NCBI RefSeq assembly: GCF_014904815.1
Contig: NZ_JACZFR010000001.1
Location: forward strand, 62,001-126,000
Direction of reading: 5' to 3'
Length of the DNA stretch: 64,000 bases
Origin: Microbulbifer taiwanensis
GTDB taxonomy: Bacteria > Pseudomonadota > Gammaproteobacteria > Pseudomonadales > Cellvibrionaceae
The position numbers were made by a program, and so were the translations under genes. This document shows, piece by piece, positions 48,019 to 57,046 of the stretch (positions are counted from its first letter, which is position 1; the number at the start of each line of letters is the position of its first letter). The notes beneath the pieces are model-generated. The model was not told where the DNA came from. It searched no databases and worked only from the letters and a program-made list of their open reading frames with translations.

Positions 48019-49239
48019 ATGCTGCTAAAACCCCTCATCCAGCTGGCGGGCCGGCTGACGGCAATCCTCGCGGCCGCGACGCTTTTCACCTGCCAGGCAC
48101 AGGCGAGCGATTTCTACCATCTCGACCAGGCGGTGGATAACAATCGGGTGCTCGAGATAGCGCCCATTTTCGACTTCGACGGCGACGGCTGCTTCCCCGC
48201 CGCCGGTATCAGTCGCGACGGCGAACAGAACGCGGGCCTGGATACCACCGGCAGCCTGGGCGGAGACTGCCGCACGGCGGACTTCCTGAATTACTCCAAC
48301 ACATTGCACCGCTCGCAGTGCACCAACAAGGACGGCTCGGAATACTGCGGCCACTTTTACGCGCTCTACTTCGAGAAGGACCAGGTGATCGCCGGCTGGG
48401 ACCCGTTCGGCCACCGGCACGACTGGGAACAGGCGGCGGTGTGGACGAAAGACGGCGCCATCACCCACGGCAGCGTCAGCGCCCACGGGGATATGGAAAC
48501 CCGTGCACTGGCCGACATTCCCCACACAGGTACCCATATCCGCGTGGTCTATCACAAGGACGGCGCCTCGACCCACGCCATGCGCTTTGCCAGCTCGACG
48601 GAGGCCGCGGAAAACCCCTATGCCGATTTCGTCACGCCGCCGATCACCAGCTGGTACCGGATTTACGGCGACAGCAAGACCAATGCCGAGATGCGCGCGC
48701 TGCTGAACGCCTTTGACTATGGCTCCGGGACCATTCCGCTGAAAGACAGCAACTTTATCGGCAACCTGAACCGCTTCAAGCCCGCCAGCTATCCGGAGTT
48801 TTTTGACGGCGAAGACTGTGAGTATTCCAGCTGGTTTTCCGAGGAGGGCAGTGCCGGCGCCTACTGCGCGAACGATCGCGTGGTGGTGGGTATTCAGTGT
48901 TCCGGCAGCTACTGCGACAACAAGCGCCTGAAATGCTGCAACCTGCCCGGCGCAATGCCGCAGGGCCAGCGCTGGGAGGCCGGGCACTGGATCTCGGAGG
49001 AGTCGCCCAACAGCTGGGCCAGCGACGCTGCCGTGGTGGTGGGGGCCCAATGCAGCGGCCGCTACTGCGACAACCTGAAGCTACTGCTGCGCAATCACAG
49101 CGCCGCCCCCGGCAGTTGGAGCGCTTCCTTCTCCGAGGAGCAGGGGCTGGGCCAGTGCAGCAGGGGCAGCTATGTGGCCGGTATCAGTTGCAGCGGTCGC
49201 TACTGCGACAACCTGAGTCTCTACTGCCAGCAACAATAG
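48019..49239 (+). CDS. NLP (necrosis/ethylene-inducing-like) secreted protein with CSGxYCDN repeats
   Basis: The 406-residue protein has a signal peptide ending CQAQA. An NPP1 domain (about residues 30-265) contains the family heptapeptide GHRHDWE (131-137). A distinct C-terminal part has three repeats of about 45 residues, each W..SEE...VVG.QCSG[SR]YCDN..L (W272, W324, W367). NLPs bind sphingolipids of plant membranes. The repeats look like a secreted lectin- or adhesion-type module but match no domain I can name. It is flanked by AT-rich regulatory DNA and a REP element. Confidence 0.85.
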   Translation: MLLKPLIQLAGRLTAILAAATLFTCQAQASDFYHLDQAVDNNRVLEIAPIFDFDGDGCFPAAGISRDGEQNAGLDTTGSLGGDCRTADFLNYSNTLHRSQCTNKDGSEYCGHFYALYFEKDQVIAGWDPFGHRHDWEQAAVWTKDGAITHGSVSAHGDMETRALADIPHTGTHIRVVYHKDGASTHAMRFASSTEAAENPYADFVTPPITSWYRIYGDSKTNAEMRALLNAFDYGSGTIPLKDSNFIGNLNRFKPASYPEFFDGEDCEYSSWFSEEGSAGAYCANDRVVVGIQCSGSYCDNKRLKCCNLPGAMPQGQRWEAGHWISEESPNSWASDAAVVVGAQCSGRYCDNLKLLLRNHSAAPGSWSASFSEEQGLGQCSRGSYVAGISCSGRYCDNLSLYCQQQ

Positions 49240-49272
49240 CGGCAAATCGCACCCTTGCCCCCAGCCTGTGCG

Positions 49273-49451
49273 CGGATCAGGCCGCAATGGCACTAAGTTA
49301 AGGGAAAAGCCCCTGTGGGAGCCTGCCCTGCAGGCGAAACCGACACTGCCGATAGCACCATCCCAATCGCCTGCAGGGCAGGCTCCCACAGCACAAGTAC
49401 CTACAAACTGGCTGCAGAAATCCTTAACTTAGTCCACTCGGATCAGGCCGC
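49273..49451. repeat. Composite REP element flanked by 13-bp direct repeats
   Basis: The inner arms are a perfect 25-bp inverted repeat (49313-49337 and 49367-49391, starting CTGTGGGAGCCTGCC), similar to Pseudomonas REPs. Outer arms ACTAAGTTAAGG (49292) and CCTTAACTTAGT (49422) enclose them. The direct repeat CGGATCAGGCCGC flanks the whole (49273-49285, 49439-49451). The right copy includes the last codons and stop of ybiT. Confidence 0.75.
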
Positions 49452-51050
49452 GCGGGCTTCCGCCCTGGCCTTGTCTGCCAGGTATTCGTCGTAAGTACCC
49501 TGGAAATCGATCAGCTGGCGGTCCTTGATCTCCAGTACCCGGGTGGCCAGTGAGGACACAAACTGGCGGTCGTGGCTGACGAAGATCAGGGTGCCTTCGT
49601 ACTGGGCCAGGGCCTTGTTCAGCGCCTCGATGGATTCCATATCCAGGTGGTTGGTGGGCTCGTCCATGATCAGCACATTGGTGTCCATCATCATCAGCTT
49701 GCCGAACAGCAGGCGGTTCTTCTCGCCACCGGAACACACCCGCGCCTTCTTGTTGGCGTCGTCGGCGGTAAACAGCAGGCGGCCGAGCATGCCGCGCACG
49801 GCCAGGTCGTCGTGCTTGGGCTGGCGCCACTGGGACATCCACTCGAAGATGGTGAGGTCGTTGTCGAAATCCGCACTGGCGTCCTGGGGGCAGTAGCCGA
49901 TGGCGGCATTCTCCGACCATTTCACCACACCGCTGTCGGCCTGCAGCTGATCCACCAGGCAGCGCAGCAGGGTGGTCTTGCCCACGCCGTTCTCGCCGAT
50001 CACCGCCAGGCGCGCGCCGGCTTCCAGAATCATCTCGCCGCCGGCAAACAGCGGCTCGCCGTCGAAGCCGTGGGCCAGGTCCTCCAGTGTGAGCGCCTGC
50101 CGGTGCAGCTTCTTGCACTGCTGGAAGGTGATATAGGGCCGCACCCGGCTGGACGGCTTGATCTCCGCCAGCTTGATCTTCTCCATCTTCTTGGCCCGCG
50201 AACTGGCCTGCTTGGCCTTGGAGGCGTTGGCGGAGAAGCGGTTGACGAACGACTGCAGCTCTTCCAGCTCCGCCGTCTTCTTGGCGTTCTCCGCGTGCAG
50301 CTGATCCTGGATCAGCGTCGAGGCGGCGACGAAATCGTCGTAGTTGCCGGGGAAGATGCGCAGCTCGCCGTAATCGATATCCGCCATATGGGTGCACACC
50401 TGGTTGAGGAAGTGGCGGTCGTGGGAAATGATGATCATGGTGCTGCGGCGCTGGTTCAGCACCTCCGCCAGCCAGTGGATGGTGTGGATATCCAGGTTGT
50501 TGGTGGGCTCGTCCAGCAGCAGTATGTCCGGGTCCGCAAACAGCGCCTGCGCCAGCAGCACCCGCAGCTTCCAGCCCGGCGCCACCTGTTTCATCAGGCC
50601 GAAGTGCAGGGATTCCTCGATCCCCGCCTCCAGCAGAATCTCGCCGGCGCGGCTCTCGGCGCTGTAGCCGTCCAGCTCCGCGAACTGCACCTCCAGCTCC
50701 GCCACGCGCATGCCATCCTCCTCGCTCATCTCCGCCTGCGCGTAGATGCGGTCGCGCTCCTGCTTGATCGCCCACAGGCGCGTATCGCCCATGATCACCG
50801 CGTCCACGACACTGTACTCCTCGAACGCGAACTGGTCCTGGCTCAGGATACCCAGGGTGCAGCCCGGCTCCATGGACACATTGCCCGCGCTCGGCGCCAG
50901 CGCGCCGCTGAGGATCTTCATAAAGGTGGACTTGCCGCAGCCATTGGCCCCGATCAGGCCGTAGCGGTTGCCGTTGCCGAACTTGGCGGAGATGTTCTCA
51001 AACAGCGGCTGGGCACCGAACTGCATGGTGATATTGGCGGTGGTGATCAA
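49443..51050 (-). CDS. ybiT: ABC-F ATPase, YbiT type
   Basis: The 535-residue protein closely follows E. coli YbiT along its length ([30 protein letters not shown]-like and [12 protein letters not shown]). It has two ABC cassettes ([18 protein letters not shown]), two signatures and a Y-linker, but no membrane domain. ABC-F proteins act on ribosomes during translation stress. The last codons fall inside the 13-bp direct repeat of the REP element. Stop TGA at 49443-49445. Confidence 0.94.
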   Translation of the reverse strand: MITTANITMQFGAQPLFENISAKFGNGNRYGLIGANGCGKSTFMKILSGALAPSAGNVSMEPGCTLGILSQDQFAFEEYSVVDAVIMGDTRLWAIKQERDRIYAQAEMSEEDGMRVAELEVQFAELDGYSAESRAGEILLEAGIEESLHFGLMKQVAPGWKLRVLLAQALFADPDILLLDEPTNNLDIHTIHWLAEVLNQRRSTMIIISHDRHFLNQVCTHMADIDYGELRIFPGNYDDFVAASTLIQDQLHAENAKKTAELEELQSFVNRFSANASKAKQASSRAKKMEKIKLAEIKPSSRVRPYITFQQCKKLHRQALTLEDLAHGFDGEPLFAGGEMILEAGARLAVIGENGVGKTTLLRCLVDQLQADSGVVKWSENAAIGYCPQDASADFDNDLTIFEWMSQWRQPKHDDLAVRGMLGRLLFTADDANKKARVCSGGEKNRLLFGKLMMMDTNVLIMDEPTNHLDMESIEALNKALAQYEGTLIFVSHDRQFVSSLATRVLEIKDRQLIDFQGTYDEYLADKARAEARAA

Positions 51051-51385
51051 GAGTCTATTCCCGGGGCTTGCAGGTGGGCGGTATTAAAGCGGTCCGCCAG
51101 CGCGCAGGCGCACGGCGGGCCGCGCACTATAAAAGCCCGGGGGCGGTGTGTCGAGAGAAATGTATAAAAATTGCACAGCTGAAAGCCTGGACCTGTTGAA
51201 TTGACACCCCCGAAGAGCTTGCGGAAAGGCCGTGATGGGACAACGCCTCTGACTCACCAGTGCCGGGTATCTGCTAGACTGCGCCGCTTCCAGGAATTGG
51301 AAGACCGCAAGAGCCGCTACTTTTATCGGCCTGGTGTTCGGTGTGGGCACCCTTGCGGGTGGATTTAGCGTTAAAAGGGGAAATG
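51051..51385. other. Intergenic region upstream of the DUF3592 gene
   Basis: This 335-bp divergent gap holds promoter sequence for ybiT and the DUF3592 gene. The plus-strand ribosome site AAAAGGGG ends at 51380. No small gene or RNA is evident. Confidence 0.5.
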
Positions 51386-52084
51386 ATGAAAACAGTTTCG
51401 GTCTTAAAATACACTTTCACGGCAATCGGCCTCGCCATGCTGATCGGGACATTCCTCCTCTATTCCAATACCCGGGACTTTCTGAAGACGGCCATCACCA
51501 CAGATGGAACGGTCGTTGCCCTGGTTCCATCACGCTCAAGCAATTCGGTCACCTATGCGCCCGTCATCCAGTTTCAGGACAAAACGGGTAGGCTGGTTGA
51601 ATTCATGTCTTCGTCCAGCAGTAATCCACCAAGCTATGATGAAGGCGAAAAAGTTGAGGTCTTCTATCAAGCGTCCGCACCCGAGAGTGCCAGAATCAAT
51701 GGCTTCTTTTCGCTGTGGGGCCTTCCCACCATTCTCGGTGGATTGGGCATTTTGTTTTTCCTCGTGGGCTTTTCAATCATCGTCTTCGGAAGACTCAAAA
51801 ACAGGAAAGCCGAGTCCTTGAGGAAATATGGCATGCCGGTTAAGGCCAAAATCAAGAGTGTCTATATCGACAGGGCGTTTACCGTCAATGGCAGAAACCC
51901 CTACAAGATCAGCGCGGAGTGGCAATGCCCTCAGAGCGCAGAGATACATGTCTTCAACAGTGACAATATCTGGTTTGACCCGACGGATCGCATTGTCGAT
52001 GAAGAAGTGACCGTATTGATTGAGAAAGAGAATCCCAAGAAATACCATGTGGATATCTCATCCCTCCCGGAGACCGCAGGGTAA
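51386..52084 (+). CDS. DUF3592 membrane protein
   Basis: The 232-residue protein has an N-terminal membrane helix (YTFTAIGLAMLIGTFLLYS) and a periplasmic beta-rich loop with YAPVIQFQD and GEKVEVFYQ. A second helix pair follows (LPTILGGLGILFFLVGFSII), then a cytoplasmic end. This is the DUF3592 pattern. Function unknown. ATG at 51386 is chosen over 51383 on spacing to AGGGG; both are plausible. Confidence 0.75.
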   Translation: MKTVSVLKYTFTAIGLAMLIGTFLLYSNTRDFLKTAITTDGTVVALVPSRSSNSVTYAPVIQFQDKTGRLVEFMSSSSSNPPSYDEGEKVEVFYQASAPESARINGFFSLWGLPTILGGLGILFFLVGFSIIVFGRLKNRKAESLRKYGMPVKAKIKSVYIDRAFTVNGRNPYKISAEWQCPQSAEIHVFNSDNIWFDPTDRIVDEEVTVLIEKENPKKYHVDISSLPETAG

Positions 52085-52105
52085 GCCTACCCCGTCCAAG
52101 TGAAA

Positions 52106-52135
52106 TCAATGCCGGTAGGGATACACCGGCATTGA
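52106..52135. terminator. Hairpin after the DUF3592 gene
   Basis: A perfect 11-bp stem TCAATGCCGGT/ACCGGCATTGA with an 8-nt loop lies 22 bp after the stop. It has no T-tract, so it may protect the mRNA 3' end or act with Rho rather than as a true intrinsic terminator. Confidence 0.4.
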
Positions 52136-52346
52136 TGACCTGCTATTGCAGTAGCACAAGATCTGGACGCCCGCCAAATAAAAAGCCTATCGTGAATCAC
52201 CCCGGAGTTTGCCGGAGGCAACCTTGGTTTTACTCATGCCGCTTGATTTGGATTTTCGATAAATTATATCGAGTAGTTAAGAGGCATGAGTATTGTTGGT
52301 AATCAGTGCGCCGAATGCAGCACCCTGTGCTCATATAACGGAACCA

Positions 52347-52524
52347 GTAGATACTCTGTTGCAAAACAAGCTTTCATTGACACGTCATACCGGCGAAGGC
52401 CGGTATCCAGTTCGGTGGCACCTGGATTAGGTAGCGCTCCTGCGCCACGCCCTTCGGGCCATTCGCTTCGCGAATGCTCGCTACGGCATCCATGCCTTCG
52501 CAGTCCGGCCTTCGCCGGAATGAC
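52347..52524. repeat. 141-bp inverted-end element, copy C, with 23-bp leader
   Basis: The core at 52384-52524 has the same length and nearly the same sequence as copies at 13892 and 14081. The 23-bp leader at 52347-52369 is identical to that of copy B at the same 14-nt distance. It fills the gap before the WYL regulator; no other gene is seen in 52136-52681. Confidence 0.8.
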
Positions 52525-52681
52525 GACAGCACTCTGTAGGGGTGATATGGCTTACTCAGGAAGCGGTATGCAATACCAACTTCAATGTTTGCAGCTTTCC
52601 CTGTCGCAGTTTCTGCCGAACAGATCTTCGCTCATTGTTTTTAGAGGGTGATTTCAGCCGCGTATGCGATTTTGCCTGGGA

Positions 52682-53641
52682 CTAAGCCGTCGCGATGGCC
52701 AGGAGTTTCTCGGCCTGGCGGCGCAACTCGGCCCGCAAGTCTGACGGCGTGAGAATCTCGAAGGTAAACGGCAGTCGTACCAGCTGCGCCGCAAACCAGT
52801 TCAGGCAGCCGGTGTGTGCGCGCCATAACACCGCGTCGCCTTTGGGGGTCAGCAGGCCCAGCTCGTCGCCGAGCAGGGCGCTGGCTTTTGCCAGGTCCGT
52901 GTGCAGCAACAGCTCCACCTCAATGCCTGAATCCATGCTGGCAAAACTGCTGGTGAGATAGGCGGCGGCATCAAAATCCTGTGGCCGCTGGAAAGGAATG
53001 TCCAGCCGGTGCAACTGCTGCATACGGTCGAGGCGAAAGGTGCGCAGATCTGCGCGCAGGTGGCAGTGACCCACCGCGTACCAGCGACCGTGGCGGAACA
53101 CCAGGCCATAGGGGTCGAACTCGCGCCGCGTCGCACTCCCATTATCATTATTGCTGCCTCCGGCGTAGTCGAACACCGTGCGGCATCGGTTCTGGGTGGC
53201 GGCAGCCAGGGTTGCCAGCGTGACACTGTCCGGCGCCGCCGTCGGCACCAGGTCCAGGGTGACACTATCACCGAGCGCGCGCAGTTGCTGTTTCAGTTTC
53301 TGCGGCATGACCCGTTCCAGCTTGGCCTGGGCACTGGCGACGGCGGTGGAGACCTCGCCCACACTGAGGCTGCGTGCCGCCAGCAGGCCGAGGGAGATGG
53401 CCAGCGTCTCTTCGTTGGTGAACATCATCGGCGGCAGCTTGTAACCGGACACCAGCCGGTAACCGCCGTAGCGCCCGCGCTCGGCCGTCAATGGAATGCC
53501 AATCTCCTCAAGGGTCGCGATGTAGCGACGCAGCGTGCGGCCGTCCACGCCGAGCATCTGCGCCAGTTCGCTACCGCTGGCATTGCCGTGGATCTGCAAT
53601 AACTCCAGCAGTGCCAGCACCCGTGTCGTCGGATTCGACAT
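52682..53641 (-). CDS. WYL-domain transcriptional regulator (YafY type)
   Basis: The 319-residue protein has an N-terminal HTH_11 (RVLALLELLQIHGNASGSEL and LGVDGRTLRRYIATLEEIGI). A WYL domain (about 140-225) has the GRWYAVGHCHLRADLRTFRL segment, and a WCX C-terminal region follows. WYL proteins sense nucleic-acid-derived or other ligands; some regulate defence islands. It is divergent from a GST gene by 119 bp, its likely target. ATG at 53641 is preferred to 53650 on ribosome-site spacing. Confidence 0.85.
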   Translation of the reverse strand: MSNPTTRVLALLELLQIHGNASGSELAQMLGVDGRTLRRYIATLEEIGIPLTAERGRYGGYRLVSGYKLPPMMFTNEETLAISLGLLAARSLSVGEVSTAVASAQAKLERVMPQKLKQQLRALGDSVTLDLVPTAAPDSVTLATLAAATQNRCRTVFDYAGGSNNDNGSATRREFDPYGLVFRHGRWYAVGHCHLRADLRTFRLDRMQQLHRLDIPFQRPQDFDAAAYLTSSFASMDSGIEVELLLHTDLAKASALLGDELGLLTPKGDAVLWRAHTGCLNWFAAQLVRLPFTFEILTPSDLRAELRRQAEKLLAIATA

Positions 53642-53760
53642 GTCTTGCATCCCGCAAAATTTATTAGGGCGGAATATAGCCTATTTAACCGCTACAGTGC
53701 TCCCGTTCCTTTCACAGGCACAAACAACCGAAGAGCAATGAAGAGCAACGGAGAGCTGCT

Positions 53761-54381
53761 ATGCAAGATGAAGTCATTCTCTATACCAACCCGCAATCCC
53801 GCGGTCGTATTGCGCGTTGGATACTGGAAGAGGTGAATGCGTCCTATCGCGCGGAGATTCTCGAATTTGGCGGCAGCATGAAAGCGCCCGCCTACCTGAA
53901 GATCAACCCGATGGGCAAGGTGCCGGCCATAGTGCACCGCGACCAGGTGGTGACCGAGGGTGCCGCCATCTGTGCCTATCTGGCGGAAGCCTTTCCGCAA
54001 GCGGGGCTGGCGCCGCTGCCCGACGAACGCGCCAGTTACTACCGCTGGCTGTTCTTCACCGCCGGACCACTGGAGGCGGCGATTAGCGACGTCAAGATAC
54101 TCGGTGTGGAAGCGGATGCGCAGAAGCAGAGATCGCTGGGCTACGGCAGCTACGCGACCGCACTCGACAGCCTTTCCAGCTGGCTTGTGGACCACGCCTA
54201 TGTAACCGGCGAGCGCTTTACCGCCGCCGATGTCTATGTGGGATCACAGATCGCCTGGGGGCTGGAATTCGGCACCATCGAAAAGCGGGCTGAATTCATC
54301 GACTACGCGCAGCGGGTCACAGCGCGCGACGCCTATCGCCGCGCCATGGAGAAAGATGACGCGCTTGAGGTCACGGCCTGA
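53761..54381 (+). CDS. Glutathione S-transferase family protein
   Basis: The 206-residue protein has a thioredoxin-like half (EVILYTNPQSRGRIARWILE, then NPMGKVPAI and VTEGAAICAYLAE). A GST_C half carries RFTAADVYVGSQIAW. Ser in the PQSR motif is the probable catalytic position, as in beta/theta-like GSTs. Substrate unknown. It is divergent from the WYL regulator. Confidence 0.88.
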   Translation: MQDEVILYTNPQSRGRIARWILEEVNASYRAEILEFGGSMKAPAYLKINPMGKVPAIVHRDQVVTEGAAICAYLAEAFPQAGLAPLPDERASYYRWLFFTAGPLEAAISDVKILGVEADAQKQRSLGYGSYATALDSLSSWLVDHAYVTGERFTAADVYVGSQIAWGLEFGTIEKRAEFIDYAQRVTARDAYRRAMEKDDALEVTA

Positions 54382-54494
54382 TACAAAATGCCTGCCCCGG
54401 CAGCTGCCACTTGGGTATGTGCTCGTTCGGGCAGGGTAGATGAAGGCAATAGGCTGCGACCATGTCGCGGCCTATTTGTCGATGTGAGGCAGCG

Positions 54495-55226
54495 TTATTC
54501 CCCGGCGGCCTTAACGCACACATAAACAGAGTTGGTGGATTCGCCACTGAGAAACGGATTGTAGAAAGAGATCACGTGGGACTCGACCGTTGCAAAAACC
54601 GTTTTCAGCAGCGTCTCGAAATGTGCCTCCGGCAAGTTCTGCGACCACATGGCAAAGACGCCCCCGGGTTTCAGCTGCTCTGCCATCAGCGCCAGGTTTT
54701 CGCTGGTATAAAAGCCCGCGTTGGCGGCATTCAGGTATTCGCTCGGAGAGTGATCGATATCCAGCAGAATGGCATCGAACTTCTTGCCCGGGTTTTGCGG
54801 GTCAAAGCCCGACTCGGGGGCCGTGGCCAGATCGAAGAAGCTGCCGTGCACATAGCGGTTGCGCCCGTCGGCGTTGAGGGTTTTCCCCAGCGGCACCAGC
54901 TCATCCCTGTGCCAGCCGATCACCGTGTCCAGGGCCTCGACCACCAGCAGCTCGGCAATCCGCGCGTCCTGCAGCGCTGCCACGGCGGTATAACCCAGCC
55001 CCAAGCCGCCGACGACCACATCGAGCCCCTCACCCTGCACTGCCGCCAGGCCGAGCCTGGACAGCGCCTCTTCCGCCTCCACAAACATACTCGACATCAG
55101 GAACTCTTCGCCCAGTTTTACCTCGTAGATATCCCTGTCGCCGAGTGCGGGGATGCGCCGCCGGCGCAGGGATATCTCCCCCAGAGGCGAGGATTGGCTG
55201 TCGATTTCTTCAAACATTGCGGACAT
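54495..55226 (-). CDS. Spermidine-synthase-like protein
   Basis: The 243-residue protein has the spermidine-synthase/SAM-binding fold ([34 protein letters not shown]). The length and order match stand-alone SpeE-like proteins, but the polyamine-binding GGGDG motif is changed to GGLGLG. The reaction is therefore uncertain. Cytoplasmic. A second possible start lies at 55217. It has no obvious operon partner. Confidence 0.75.
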   Translation of the reverse strand: MSAMFEEIDSQSSPLGEISLRRRRIPALGDRDIYEVKLGEEFLMSSMFVEAEEALSRLGLAAVQGEGLDVVVGGLGLGYTAVAALQDARIAELLVVEALDTVIGWHRDELVPLGKTLNADGRNRYVHGSFFDLATAPESGFDPQNPGKKFDAILLDIDHSPSEYLNAANAGFYTSENLALMAEQLKPGGVFAMWSQNLPEAHFETLLKTVFATVESHVISFYNPFLSGESTNSVYVCVKAAGE

Positions 55227-55319
55227 GGCTGGTCGATCCCGGCGTGGTGGAATAATGGGGCGGCGTGTCGGGGGCAGTGTACAGCACCCGTGAATCGGCG
55301 GGCGAACTCTGTCTGTCGC

Positions 55320-55501
55320 CTAGGGTTGTGCCTCTTTCCTGTGACAATAGAGGTCACCAGACCCTCGCTGCCGGTCTGCCGCAGACCGTGGGAACTGCCC
55401 AGGCGTGTCAGAATCGCGGTACCGGGTCCCACCTCGGATTTCACTCCGTTCATCGTCAGATCGCCGGTGCCGCTGATCACGTAATAGATCTCATCCTTGC
55501 T
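55320..55501 (-). pseudogene. Cupin-domain remnant
   Basis: The minus strand reads [20 protein letters not shown] and then [16 protein letters not shown], the two conserved cupin motifs. A stop interrupts the frame at about 55502, so the N-terminal part is missing. The remnant ends in unrelated sequence. It lies between the esterase and the spermidine-synthase-like gene and is probably the decayed 3' part of a cupin gene. Confidence 0.6.
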
Positions 55502-55509
55502 TCAGTCTG

Positions 55510-56586
55510 CTAATCCTCGGAAACAGATTCGCAGCGTTCGATACTTTTCTCGGTGCGGCACAAGGCATTCAGGTAAAGCGCACTTGCATCTGCATAGCCG
55601 TTATCCGTCAGGTAATCCACAATCTCGACAAAAGGCGCGGGCGGTACGCGGAGATCGTGCAGTGCATAGTCGAACATGGGTTCCAGCTTCGCGTGCCACG
55701 CCGGCGAACCGCCCACCGAATAGCGCGCCGTAATCTGTTGCAGCATTTCTACCGAGGGAAGCGCGTCTAGTCCGTAACGGGCGGACAGCATGGTGTAGTG
55801 CTGTTTGAGCCCGGCAGCTCCAGACATCTTTACATCACCTGACGGCGCCCACTCGGGGAAGCTTGCCTGCAGGGCAAACTTCATCGACGGGTGTTTGGTG
55901 CTGCGGTGTGTCTCTTCAGGAAAGTGGCGGGAAACGTATTGAAGCGGCTCGCTGGCGTCCAGAATAGTGTCGAGTTTGCTGTACGGCGTGTACATATGGT
56001 CGCCCTCACTGGCCATGGTCAGCGCCAGGGGCTTTCTTTTGGCTAAGGTGGCCTTGGGTAGGGCCCGGACCCTGTCGAGGATAACCCCATCATCCAGCGA
56101 TGGACTGAATGCGAAATAGCGGGATACCGGCAATGCGTCGCTCAGCCACTGCTGCATCACGTATTTTCCCGCGTGAGAGTGCCCGGACAGGATGCGGAAG
56201 TCGGCCGCGGGGTATTCGCGCTCAATCAGCGGAAAGAGCTCCTTTTCCAGAAAGGCCGCGAACCTGTCCTCGCCCTCGCCAACATTCAGCTCAACGCCGC
56301 GACTGTCGATACCGACTACCATGAAATCCGGAACCCTAGTGGCAATCAGGTCCAGTGTCGCCACCGCAGGCAACATATCCCACTGACCGTGCAGCAGGTA
56401 GAGCACCGGGAATTTCTGCTTGGGATGGCCGGTGTCGGCGGGAATATGGATCTGGATGGCTTTTTCCTGACCCAGCAGCTTCGATTTTACGGTGCGCGAC
56501 TCGCCGTATGACAGCGGCTCAGAAGCGGCGAAAGCGGTGAACGAAAGCGAGAAAAACAGCGTGCAGAGCATTATTATTGATTTCAT
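55510..56586 (-). CDS. Secreted esterase (esterase D/Fes-like alpha/beta hydrolase)
   Basis: The 358-residue protein has a signal peptide (LFFSLSFTAFA|AS) and an esterase domain with FPVLYLLHGQWD and nucleophile elbow SGHSHAG (Ser in GHSHAG). Family members in Gram-negatives hydrolyse esters, including siderophore esters; substrate is open. The C-terminal part (about 280-358) is helical and TPR-like. The remnant cupin gene lies just downstream. Confidence 0.85.
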   Translation of the reverse strand: MKSIIMLCTLFFSLSFTAFAASEPLSYGESRTVKSKLLGQEKAIQIHIPADTGHPKQKFPVLYLLHGQWDMLPAVATLDLIATRVPDFMVVGIDSRGVELNVGEGEDRFAAFLEKELFPLIEREYPAADFRILSGHSHAGKYVMQQWLSDALPVSRYFAFSPSLDDGVILDRVRALPKATLAKRKPLALTMASEGDHMYTPYSKLDTILDASEPLQYVSRHFPEETHRSTKHPSMKFALQASFPEWAPSGDVKMSGAAGLKQHYTMLSARYGLDALPSVEMLQQITARYSVGGSPAWHAKLEPMFDYALHDLRVPPAPFVEIVDYLTDNGYADASALYLNALCRTEKSIERCESVSED

Positions 56587-56640
56587 GTTCTCTCTCTTTA
56601 TGGTGGGACTTCAAAGGTAAGGCGCGCGGAAGGCGCTGAT

Positions 56641-57009
56641 CTACAGCGCATAGCGGCCGATATAGTGCGCGATATCCATAATCCGCGCCCTGCCGCTGAA
56701 CTCGAAGCGCACCCGGCCCAGCGAGGAGAAGTAGAGTTCCAGCTCGCTGTCGATATCGAAGGTGCCGGAGGTCTCCACCGAGTAGGCGACGATATTCTTG
56801 TAGGGTAGGGAGGTGAAATCCTTCTTGCTGCCGGTGATGCCCTGCACATTGACCGCGATAATGCGCTTGCTGGTAAACACCACGCCGTCGCGCATGGACT
56901 TGAAGGAGTCCAGCACTTCCTCGCCGTCGAGTAGTAGTGGGGCTACCTTTTCGGCGTAGTCAGGGTTCTGTTTGAGTTTGAAGAGGCTTTTGTTTTCGAA
57001 GTCGATCAC
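56641..57009 (-). CDS. Bacterial PH-domain protein
   Basis: The 122-residue protein matches the small bacterial PH-domain type (KVAPLLLDGEEVLDSFKSMR, VVFTSKRIIAVNVQG). It has one full domain and no membrane helix. Such proteins are usually stress-linked or bind lipids or other proteins. It is transcribed in the direction of the NERD gene, 37 bp downstream of it. Confidence 0.78.
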   Translation of the reverse strand: MIDFENKSLFKLKQNPDYAEKVAPLLLDGEEVLDSFKSMRDGVVFTSKRIIAVNVQGITGSKKDFTSLPYKNIVAYSVETSGTFDIDSELELYFSSLGRVRFEFSGRARIMDIAHYIGRYAL

Positions 57010-57046
57010 CGGATTACGTTCCTGTCTTTATTCGAACTAATAACTG

